Shown here: one piece after another, positions 1-6,735 of the stretch
Position numbering within the stretch: position 1 is the first letter of the stretch
How the letters are laid out: each line of letters begins with the position of its first letter
Source of the DNA: an uncultured Flavobacteriales bacterium
Lineage (GTDB): Bacteria > Bacteroidota > Bacteroidia > Flavobacteriales > CALTNV01
Direction of reading: 5' to 3'
Length of the DNA stretch: 6,735 nucleotides
Assembly (NCBI GenBank): GCA_943845485.1
Contig: CALTNV010000003.1
Span: 1-6,735, forward strand
Position numbers and translations under genes: made by a program
Notes under the pieces: model-generated
Told to the model about the DNA's origin: nothing
The model's input: only the letters and a program-made list of their open reading frames with translations
Database searches by the model: none

Positions 1-1
1 G

Positions 2-145
2 ATTGTTAACAATTCCTTTATTATCAACTCCATTAATATGTAATATTGCTTTAAAATCTTGTTTCGAGGAGTCAATCCATTTAGCAAGCATAACTCTATA
101 TGCATAGTTTGATTGTAATGATATTGCATTAGGGCAATTTTTTTT
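2..145 (-). CDS. RelA/SpoT-family (p)ppGpp synthetase/hydrolase, internal fragment (RIS/ACT region)
   Basis: Enzymes of this family make and degrade the alarmone (p)ppGpp in the stringent response in the cytoplasm. Read on the minus strand from base 145 down to base 2, one frame stays open for 48 codons. It begins KKNCPNAISL, continues with YAYRVMLAKWIDSS and ends in HINGVDNKGIVNN. The CPNA motif followed by an AKW segment is typical of the zinc-finger-like RIS region of long Rel proteins. The HI-x-G-x-D-x-x-G-x-V-N stretch is the first strand and helix of the C-terminal ACT domain. The hydrolase, synthetase and TGS domains (roughly the first 600 residues of a protein usually about 740 long) are absent, because the sequence changes identity at the T-run at 138-146. 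The end of the ACT domain would lie beyond base 1. The family is clear from memory of its motifs; whether to call it rel, relA or spoT cannot be decided from this piece. Confidence 0.85.
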
Positions 146-146
146 T
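138..146. other. Inverted junction between the rel and maeB fragments, in a T9 run
   Basis: Nine consecutive T residues mark the point where recognisable Rel coding sequence on the minus strand stops and recognisable MaeB coding sequence on the plus strand starts. To the left, the plus-strand maeB frame meets a TAG at 105-107, and its residues between there and the T-run do not resemble MaeB, which normally has an Ala-Leu-Ala-Glu-Leu-type helix before PEEVN. To the right, Rel similarity ceases on the minus strand. The T-run could fit either gene: it reads as Lys-Lys-Asn in rel and Phe codons in the maeB frame, so the exact join is ambiguous by several bases. This is inferred to be a chimeric join or a rearrangement breakpoint; no transposon ends or target-site duplication are visible. 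Confidence 0.8.
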
Positions 147-1355
147 CCTGAAGAAGTAAATGAGGCCTACGGAGAAAAGAAAACATTTGTTTTTGGTCCT
201 GAAACTATTATACCTAAACCTTTAGATCCTCGATTAATTACTAGTGTTGCTCCTGCAGTAGCAAAAGCAGCTATGGATTCTGGAGTAGCAAAAGCTCCTA
301 TTTCTGATTGGAGTAAATATAATTTAGATCTAGAGAAAAGACTTGGTAGAGATGAAAAGGTTTTAAGAACAATTACAGACAAAGTTAAAAAGAAACCTCA
401 AAGAGTTGTTTTTGCTGAAGGTGATAATTATAAAATATTAAAGGCAGCTCAAATAGCTAAAGAAGAAGGATTGGTTGAGCCTATTTTGTTAGGGCGTAAA
501 GATCAAATTCATCAATTAATGGAGACATATGCCATTGATATGGATGGTGTAACTATTATAGATCCTAAAGATGAAGAAATATTAAAAACAAGATTAGCTT
601 ATGCAAAAGAACTGTTTGTTCAAAGAGAGCGAAAAGGTTTAACTGAATATGAGGCAGCCAAATTAATGCGTGAAAGAAACTACTTTGGAGCTATGATGCT
701 TCAGGTTGGTGATGCTGATGCTATGGTTTCAGGATTAACAAGAAACTATAAGGATGTTTTAATGCCTGGAATTACAATTTTAGGGAAAGATGATCAAAGT
801 GATATCGTTGCTGGTATGTATTTGTTACTTACTAAACAGGGTCCATTATTTTTTGCAGATACAACTGTCAATATAAATCCTACTGCAGAGCAATTAGTTA
901 AAATTACTACAATGGTGGATAAGGCTGTTAGAGGTTTAAATATTACCCCTAACATTGCAATGGTTTCTTACTCTAATTTTGGTTCAGGAAAAGGTGAAGA
1001 CTCAAATAAAGTTTCAGAGGCCGTAGAAATACTTCATAAAAATTATCCTAAAATAAATGTTGATGGAGAAATTCAAGCTAATTTTGCTTTTGATAATGAT
1101 TTGTTAAAAGAGAAATTTCCTTTTTCAAAATTAGTTGATAAGAAAGTTAATGTATTAGTGTTTCCTAACTTATCTGCAGGAAATATAAGTTATAAATTAT
1201 TACAAGAAAAAAGTGAATTTGAATCTGTAGGACCAATTTTATTAGGTTTAAAAAAGTCTTATAATGTTTTACAGATGGGGGCTTCAGTACGAGAAATTGT
1301 TAATGTCGTTAAAATAGCAGCCTTAAATGCACAATCTTTAAAAAATAGAAAATAG
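147..1355 (+). CDS. maeB: NADP-dependent malic enzyme with C-terminal phosphotransacetylase-like domain, 5'-truncated
   Basis: MaeB decarboxylates malate to pyruvate with reduction of NADP in the cytoplasm; the fused C-terminal domain resembles phosphotransacetylase and in studied members is regulatory (acetyl-CoA binding) rather than catalytic. The 402 residues present start at PEEVNEAYGEKK. Residues 1-50 are the end of the malic NAD(P)-binding domain, with the signature IIPKPLDPRLITS and then VAPAVAKAAMDSGVAKAPI. The phosphotransacetylase-like domain runs from about residue 84 (RVVFAEGDNYKILKAA) to the end. Its landmarks are GDADAMVSG near 188, MVSYSNFGS near 272, VDGEIQA near 305 and PNLSAGNISYKLLQ near 340. 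Full-length MaeB is about 760 residues, so some 360, including the malate-binding half, are missing at the junction at 138-146. The ATG at 273 is an internal methionine: clear MaeB similarity continues for 42 codons before it, so this is not a stand-alone pta gene. The TAG stop lies 6 bases before ruvA. Confidence 0.93.
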   Translation, partial: PEEVNEAYGEKKTFVFGPETIIPKPLDPRLITSVAPAVAKAAMDSGVAKAPISDWSKYNLDLEKRLGRDEKVLRTITDKVKKKPQRVVFAEGDNYKILKAAQIAKEEGLVEPILLGRKDQIHQLMETYAIDMDGVTIIDPKDEEILKTRLAYAKELFVQRERKGLTEYEAAKLMRERNYFGAMMLQVGDADAMVSGLTRNYKDVLMPGITILGKDDQSDIVAGMYLLLTKQGPLFFADTTVNINPTAEQLVKITTMVDKAVRGLNITPNIAMVSYSNFGSGKGEDSNKVSEAVEILHKNYPKINVDGEIQANFAFDNDLLKEKFPFSKLVDKKVNVLVFPNLSAGNISYKLLQEKSEFESVGPILLGLKKSYNVLQMGASVREIVNVVKIAALNAQSLKNRK

Positions 1356-1361
1356 TATTTG

Positions 1362-1958
1362 ATGATAGTTCAGATAAAAGGGAAATTAGTAGAAAAAAAT
1401 CCATCGTCAGTTGTTATTGAAACTAATGATGGATTAGGGCGAGAAGTTCAAATATCATTATATACCAATTCCAAAATTATAGAAGATGAAAATATTTTTC
1501 TTTTTATAGAGCAAATTATAAGAGAAGATGCTAATATTCTTTATGGTTTTTCATCAAAAGAAGAAAGGAGATTATTTCAGTTGCTAATTACAGTAAGTGG
1601 AGTTGGAGCTAATACTGCTCGTATGGTTTTATCATACCTTGAACCACTTGATGTAGTTCAGGCTATATTATCTGAAGATGTTAATGCTATCAAATCTGTA
1701 AAAGGGATTGGAGCTAAAACAGCTCAAAGAATTATTGTTGATTTAAAAGACAAAGTAGCTAAAGAAAACATGATTTCTGGAGAAGAAATTTCTATTTCAG
1801 TTTCTAATAATAAAAACAAAAATGAAGCGTTAGTAGCTTTACAAGCTCTCGGGTTTGCTGCTTCTGCTGCAGAAAAAGCAATTAATAAGACTTTAAAATC
1901 ATTAAATGAAAATGCTACTGTTGAGGAAATAATAAAAGCCTCTCTAAAGAATTTTTAG
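1362..1958 (+). CDS. ruvA: Holliday junction branch migration complex subunit RuvA
   Basis: RuvA tetramers bind four-way DNA junctions and recruit the RuvB motor for branch migration during recombinational repair. The 198-residue protein matches the usual family length (about 190-205). Domain I, an OB fold, spans residues 1-63 and opens with the typical IKGKLVEKNP and closes at LYGF. Domain II holds two helix-hairpin-helix motifs, SGVGANTA at 79-86 and VKGIGAKTA at 113-121, which contact the DNA backbone. A flexible acidic and polar linker of about 130-152 leads to domain III (about 153-198, with EALVALQALGF), which binds RuvB. The ATG at 1362 is preferred over the TTG immediately before it, because RuvA proteins conventionally begin Met-Ile. 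The gene sits 6 bases after maeB, with an A/T-rich leader and no Shine-Dalgarno sequence, and 13 bases before sprA, so it is probably co-transcribed with both. No residue looks abnormal. Confidence 0.96.
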   Translation: MIVQIKGKLVEKNPSSVVIETNDGLGREVQISLYTNSKIIEDENIFLFIEQIIREDANILYGFSSKEERRLFQLLITVSGVGANTARMVLSYLEPLDVVQAILSEDVNAIKSVKGIGAKTAQRIIVDLKDKVAKENMISGEEISISVSNNKNKNEALVALQALGFAASAAEKAINKTLKSLNENATVEEIIKASLKNF

Positions 1959-1971
1959 TAAAACTGAACTG

Positions 1972-4900
1972 TTGAACACCATTAAATTTAAAATACTAAG
2001 CTTTTTAGCGTTTATGTTAATTAATTCTGTCTTGTTTTCACAAGACCAGAATGATAGTATTCTAAATTCTTTACCTTTTCCTATAGAGCAATCTATAAAT
2101 CCAACCGTTGAAAATAATGGTAAAGGAATTGATTTAAATGATCCTAGTAATATTGAAACTAATTATCAATATAACGAAGACAAAGGAACTTACTCTGTTG
2201 AATCTAAAATAGGTGAATTTAATTATAAAAATCCTACAGAAATGACAATGGAGGAATACCTTAAGTATTCTGAACAAAAACAAAAAGAAGATTTTTTTAA
2301 GAAAAAAATAGAAGAAAATAATGGTACTGCTAGTAATAACGGAACATCAAGTGCAGATAAAATCAATGAATTAGATATAGGTGTAAAAATAAAAAGTGAA
2401 CAGTTCGATAGAATATTTGGTGGAAATAGAATTTCTATGAAACCTCAAGGTTCTGCAGAAATTAAAATGGGAATTACATCTAATAAAACTGATAATCCTG
2501 CAATACCTGTAAAAAATAGAAGACTTACCACTTTTGATTTCGACCAAAACATACAAGTCAATATTGTTGGTAGTGTAGGTGATAAATTAAAAATTTCAAC
2601 TAATTACGATACTAAAGCTACTTTTGATTTTCAAAATCAAGTGAAAATTGAATACACTGGAGATGAAGATGAAATAATTAAAAGTATCGAAGCTGGTAAT
2701 GTAAGCTTGCCTTTAAATAGTTCATTAATTACCGGTTCTCAAGGCTTATTTGGTGTTAAAACAAAATTGCAGTTTGGCCGATTAACATCTACCGTTGTTT
2801 TTTCTCAACAAAAATCAGAAAAAAAATCAATTGAAGTTAAAGGTGGTGCTCAAGTAACCGATTTTGAAATTGATGCAGATTCTTATGAGGCTAATAGGCA
2901 TTACTTTTTATCAATGTATTTTTACGAGAATTATGATGCTACGGTTAGCAGTATTCCTGTAGTTCCTCAAGGAGCTACAATTAATAGAGTAGAAGTATGG
3001 GTGACTAATACTACTGGTAATTATGAAGAAACAAGAAATGTTATTGGTTTTACAGATATTGGCGAATATCCTAAAACAGCTTCAAACGTAGGTGGGTTTT
3101 CTTTACGAACATTTAACCAAGCCAATTTTAATAACAACTTCCCTGATAATTTACAAAATGACCTATATCCCACTTTAGCAAATGATCCTAATGTTAGAAG
3201 TTATGATAATGCTAGTTTAACTTTAAATCAACCACAATCTTTTTATAACCCTCCAACAGTAATGGAGCAGGCTATAGATTATGAAAAAATTTCTAATGCT
3301 CGAAAATTATCTTCTTCAGAATATAGTATAAACACTCGTTTAGGGTTTATTTCATTGAATCAATCATTGAATAATGATGAAATGCTTGCAGTTGCATATG
3401 ATTATACTGATAAAGATGGGAAAATTCATCAAGTAGGTGAGTTTTCTACCGATGGTATTAATGGCGCTGATGCATTATTAGTAAAATTATTAAAAGGAAC
3501 ATTAGTTAGAGTTGATTCCCCATTGTGGAAATTAATGATGAAAAATGTATATAATATTGGCGCATACCAGTTATCTCCAGAAAAATTTATATTAGAAACA
3601 TTTTTTAGAAATCCTAATACAGGATCTGATATTAATTATCTTCCTGTTGAGCCAATTAATGGATTACCTCTATTACAAGTTTTAAATTTTGATAGATTAA
3701 ATGCCAATCAAACTAATAGTCCAGATGGATTTTATGATTTTATTGATAATGCATCAACAAGTCCTGGAACAATTAATTCAAGAAATGGTAGGATATTTTT
3801 ACCTGCTACTGAACCATTTGGGTCTTACCTTGAAAAAAGGATGCAAAGATTAGGCGTTGATCAAACTTTAATTAATCAAACTATCTTTACCCAATTATAT
3901 GACTCTACAAAAGCTAAAGCTCAGCAGTTTCCTGAGTTTGATAGATATTCACTGAAGGGGAATTATCAGTCTTCATCAGGGTCAGAAATTCCTTTAAATT
4001 CTATTAACGTGCCAGAAGGGTCTGTGACTGTAACAGCAGGTGGTGCAGCTTTAACAGAGGGTGTTGACTATACTGTAGATTATATGTTAGGTAGAGTAAA
4101 GATTTTAAATACTAGTTTATTAGAGTCTAATACTCCAATTAATGTAGATTTTGAAAGTAACTCTTTATTTAATATACAAACTAAAACACTTATAGGTGCT
4201 AATTTTGAATATGAATTTAGTAAGAAATTTCATATAGGGGGGTCAATACTTAAATTAAGTGAAAAGCCACTAACACAAAAGGTAAATGTTGGTTCTGAAC
4301 CTGTATCAAATACTATTGCAGGGGTGAATTTAGATTATGCTACAGATGCTCCTTGGTTAACTAATTTGGTAGATAAAATACCAGGTATAAATACCAAAGC
4401 AAAATCATCAATTAGTTTAAAAGGTGAGTTTGCATATTTAATTCCAGGACAACCAAAGTATATTGGTTCAGGTGGGATTAGTTATATAGATGATTTTGAA
4501 AGTAGCCAATCATCTATTGATATTAAAAGTAATTACTCTTGGAAGTTAGCATCAACTCCTATGGGGCAGCCCGACCTTTTTCCAGAAGGTAGCTTATTTA
4601 ATGATTTAGCTTATAACTTCAATAGAGCTAGTTTGTCTTGGTACTCCATAGATCCTTTATTCTTTAGAAATAATGCATTTACTCCAGAGAATATCAGGGG
4701 AAATCCTGAAATTCAAAATGATCAATATCAAAGAGAGGTGTTTTCTCAGGAATTATATCCCAATAGAGAGTTTCAAGCTGGTACACCAACCAATGTTAGA
4801 ACCTTAGATCTATATTATAGACCTTCAGTCAGAGGTCAATATAATTATGATACTCTTCCTGGAGCATATTCAGCAGGAGTAAATACAAGTACAGGAGAGT

Positions 4901-6735
4901 TAAATATTCCTGATTCTAGATGGGGAGGTATTACTCGTGCTCTTCAAACAACTGATTTTGAATTGTCTAATGTTGAGTATATCCAATTTTGGATCATGGA
5001 TCCTTTTGATCAAGATGCTGTTGAGGATGGACATGATGGTGAAGGAACTTTGTATTTAAATTTAGGTAATATCTCGGAAGATGTTTTACGTGATGATAAA
5101 AAATCTTTTGAAAATGGATTACCTACAGATGCAGCAGGAGCAATTGATATAAGTGGTGATACTGAATCTAATTGGGGGAAAATTCCAGAAGGACAGCAGT
5201 TAGTTCAAGCTTTTGATACTGATCCTCAAACTAGGGAATTTCAAGATGCAGGAATCGATGGTTTAATAAATGAGGCAGAGGATTTATTTTTTAATGGTTA
5301 TAAAAATTGGATTCAGGCAAATATTAGTACAGCTATTAGTCCTGATATTGTGGCTGATTTATCATCAGATGATTACATATATTATTTAGATGATTCTTAT
5401 GATACTGATGATGCTAATATTCTTGAAAGGTATACCAAATTTAACAATCTAGAAGGAAATTCTGCTGAACAAATAAATGTAGATTTACCTACTGCGGCTA
5501 CTACAATTCCTGATGTTGAAGATATTAATGGAGATTTTGTTACTTCAACAGCAGAACAATATTATCAATATAAAATTGAGCTGAAGAAATCGAATATGCA
5601 AGTTGGGCAAAATTATATTGTTGATGAAATTATTGGTGTACCTGCAAATAGTGGTGTTGATAATATAAAATGGTATCAATTTAAAGTCCCAATTTCAAAC
5701 CCAGATAAAGTTATAGGAAGCATTTCCGATTTTAGAAGTATTAGGTTTATGAGGATGTTTTTAGCAGGTTTTGATAAGCCTGTAGTTGTACGTTTCGGTT
5801 CTTTAGAACTAGTACGAGGTGATTGGAGAAGGTATTCTCTTTCATTGGAGGAAAATTCTATTGGTATATCTCCAAGTCCTGATAATACATTATTTGCTGT
5901 TGCTGCGGTTAATATTGAAGAAAATAGTTCAAGAAAACCTATACCTTACGTTATTCCTCCAGATATTCAAAGGGAGTTACAACAAGGTACGCAAGCTATT
6001 CAGCTAAATGAACAATCTATCCAAATGGAAGTTTGTGATTTAAGGGATGGAGATGCTAGAGCTATTTTTAAAGATGTTCCCTTAGATGTGCGTTCATATA
6101 AGAAAATGAAAATGTTTGTCCACTTAGAAGAGGTACTTGAAACTCAATTAAATGAAGGAGATTTAACTTTATTTGTCCGTTTTGGATCTGATTATAGTCA
6201 AAATTTTTATGAATATGAATTTCCAATGGTGAAATCACCATATAATAATTCTGATCCCAATGCTGTTTGGCCTGAAGAAAATAATGTGGAAATTGAGTTT
6301 GAAAGATTCACTGATTTAAAAATACAAAGGGATCAATTAAACTACTCATTACTTAAAGATTATATTATTGAAGGTCCAGACGGAAAACAATTTAAAGTAA
6401 GGGGTAATCCAAACATGAGTGAATTAAAAAACATTATGATTGGTATACGAAATCCATCTTCAACCAATGATAACCCCTATAAGCCTGATGATGGACTTTC
6501 TAAATGTGGTATTGTTTGGGTAAATGAATTAAGACTTACAGATTTTATTAATAATGATGGTTGGGCAACTATAGGTCAAATGAATGCTAAATTAGCTGAT
6601 TTTGCTGATGTTTCGGTATCTGGAAGAATGAGTACTCCTGGCTGGGGAAGTTTAGAGGAGAAAGTTAGTGATAGGCAACGTGAAACAATTAAAGGAATTG
6701 ATGCGCAAACAACCATTCAACTTGGTAAGTTTGCT
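1972..6735 (+). CDS. sprA: T9SS outer-membrane translocon protein SprA (SovA family), 3'-truncated by window edge
   Basis: SprA is the very large single-chain beta-barrel pore through which type IX secretion cargo (gliding adhesins, enzymes) crosses the outer membrane. I read one frame codon by codon from 1972 to 6735 and found no stop: 1588 residues of a family usually about 2400 long. The TTG start gives MNTIKFKILSFLAF and on to LFSQDQ, a Sec signal peptide with Lys5 and Lys7, a hydrophobic core and likely cleavage after Ser23. The upstream in-frame stop is at 1945-1947, and the only nearby ATG (2014) would cut off the positively charged part of the signal. Family landmarks in order: FSQQKSEKKSIEVKGGAQ (about 277-294), YEANRHYFLS (about 305-314), LWKLMMKNVYNIGAYQ (about 518-533), YIDDFE (838-843), RWGGITR (about 983-989), PDVEDIN (about 1180), PIPYVIPPDIQRE (about 1323-1335), CDLRDGDAR (about 1355) and WVNELRLT (1516-1523). 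These strands and loops belong to the barrel and its periplasmic and plug portions. The last third is beyond the window. Confidence 0.97.
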   Translation, partial: MNTIKFKILSFLAFMLINSVLFSQDQNDSILNSLPFPIEQSINPTVENNGKGIDLNDPSNIETNYQYNEDKGTYSVESKIGEFNYKNPTEMTMEEYLKYSEQKQKEDFFKKKIEENNGTASNNGTSSADKINELDIGVKIKSEQFDRIFGGNRISMKPQGSAEIKMGITSNKTDNPAIPVKNRRLTTFDFDQNIQVNIVGSVGDKLKISTNYDTKATFDFQNQVKIEYTGDEDEIIKSIEAGNVSLPLNSSLITGSQGLFGVKTKLQFGRLTSTVVFSQQKSEKKSIEVKGGAQVTDFEIDADSYEANRHYFLSMYFYENYDATVSSIPVVPQGATINRVEVWVTNTTGNYEETRNVIGFTDIGEYPKTASNVGGFSLRTFNQANFNNNFPDNLQNDLYPTLANDPNVRSYDNASLTLNQPQSFYNPPTVMEQAIDYEKISNARKLSSSEYSINTRLGFISLNQSLNNDEMLAVAYDYTDKDGKIHQVGEFSTDGINGADALLVKLLKGTLVRVDSPLWKLMMKNVYNIGAYQLSPEKFILETFFRNPNTGSDINYLPVEPINGLPLLQVLNFDRLNANQTNSPDGFYDFIDNASTSPGTINSRNGRIFLPATEPFGSYLEKRMQRLGVDQTLINQTIFTQLYDSTKAKAQQFPEFDRYSLKGNYQSSSGSEIPLNSINVPEGSVTVTAGGAALTEGVDYTVDYMLGRVKILNTSLLESNTPINVDFESNSLFNIQTKTLIGANFEYEFSKKFHIGGSILKLSEKPLTQKVNVGSEPVSNTIAGVNLDYATDAPWLTNLVDKIPGINTKAKSSISLKGEFAYLIPGQPKYIGSGGISYIDDFESSQSSIDIKSNYSWKLASTPMGQPDLFPEGSLFNDLAYNFNRASLSWYSIDPLFFRNNAFTPENIRGNPEIQNDQYQREVFSQELYPNREFQAGTPTNVRTLDLYYRPSVRGQYNYDTLPGAYSAGVNTSTGELNIPDSRWGGITRALQTTDFELSNVEYIQFWIMDPFDQDAVEDGHDGEGTLYLNLGNISEDVLRDDKKSFENGLPTDAAGAIDISGDTESNWGKIPEGQQLVQAFDTDPQTREFQDAGIDGLINEAEDLFFNGYKNWIQANISTAISPDIVADLSSDDYIYYLDDSYDTDDANILERYTKFNNLEGNSAEQINVDLPTAATTIPDVEDINGDFVTSTAEQYYQYKIELKKSNMQVGQNYIVDEIIGVPANSGVDNIKWYQFKVPISNPDKVIGSISDFRSIRFMRMFLAGFDKPVVVRFGSLELVRGDWRRYSLSLEENSIGISPSPDNTLFAVAAVNIEENSSRKPIPYVIPPDIQRELQQGTQAIQLNEQSIQMEVCDLRDGDARAIFKDVPLDVRSYKKMKMFVHLEEVLETQLNEGDLTLFVRFGSDYSQNFYEYEFPMVKSPYNNSDPNAVWPEENNVEIEFERFTDLKIQRDQLNYSLLKDYIIEGPDGKQFKVRGNPNMSELKNIMIGIRNPSSTNDNPYKPDDGLSKCGIVWVNELRLTDFINNDGWATIGQMNAKLADFADVSVSGRMSTPGWGSLEEKVSDRQRETIKGIDAQTTIQLGKFA

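Noticed and set aside
108..146. Extension of the maeB reading frame to the left of the T-run
   Set aside because: The frame is open back to the TAG at 105-107, but the translation does not resemble MaeB and the same bases encode Rel on the other strand.
167..382. A 71-codon open frame on the minus strand opposite maeB
   Set aside because: It lies fully antisense to clearly conserved MaeB sequence, has a low-complexity Phe/Ser/Ala-rich translation and resembles nothing known; a shadow frame.
1359..1361. TTG as the start of ruvA
   Set aside because: The ATG directly after it gives the conventional Met-Ile RuvA N-terminus, so the extra codon is unnecessary.
2371..2556. A 61-codon open frame on the minus strand within sprA
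   Set aside because: It is antisense to the conserved N-terminal part of SprA, and its Phe/Tyr/Ile/Arg-rich translation is what the complement of A-rich coding DNA gives.
5819..6007. A 62-codon plus-strand open frame rich in Leu and Ile, resembling a membrane peptide
   Set aside because: It is out of frame inside a strongly conserved SprA stretch (RRYSLSLEE through PIPYVIPPDIQRE). The hydrophobicity comes from frame-shifted AT-rich codons.
1..6735. CRISPR arrays, tRNA or rRNA genes, insertion sequences, riboswitches or a novel system
   Set aside because: No repeat-spacer pattern, RNA-gene landmarks, transposase or terminal inverted repeats were seen. Almost every base from 147 on belongs to maeB, ruvA or sprA, with only 19 intergenic bases.

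Overview
The window looks like a piece of a low-GC (about 30% by eye) Bacteroidota chromosome, most likely a member of the Flavobacteriia. The evidence is protein resemblance: the window holds sprA, the gene for the giant outer-membrane translocon of the type IX secretion system (T9SS), a system confined to the Bacteroidota/FCB group. The MaeB, RuvA and Rel segments also read as flavobacterial. Start sites lack Shine-Dalgarno sequences, as is usual in this phylum.

Layout. Bases 1-145 encode, on the minus strand, a 48-residue internal piece of a RelA/SpoT-type (p)ppGpp synthetase/hydrolase (RIS zinc-finger-like region running into the ACT domain). At a run of nine T (138-146) the sequence switches abruptly to the plus strand and to the interior of maeB, the malic enzyme fused to a phosphotransacetylase-like domain; only its C-terminal 402 residues are here (147-1355). 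Six bases later comes complete ruvA (1362-1958), the Holliday-junction-binding subunit of RuvAB. Thirteen bases after its stop, sprA begins at a probable TTG codon (1972) and runs open to the window edge, giving 1588 residues of a protein usually about 2400 long.

maeB, ruvA and sprA lie head to tail with almost no spacing and no visible terminator or promoter between them, so they probably share a transcript. Their jobs are unrelated (central carbon metabolism, DNA recombination and protein secretion), so the cluster reflects conserved gene order rather than one pathway.

The most notable signal is the left edge. Two core genes are each cut in mid-domain at the same T-run and joined in opposite orientations. 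The simplest explanation is an inverted chimera from whole-genome amplification or assembly; a true inversion or deletion breakpoint is the less likely alternative. No new biological system is visible; from base 147 on, this is ordinary core-genome sequence.
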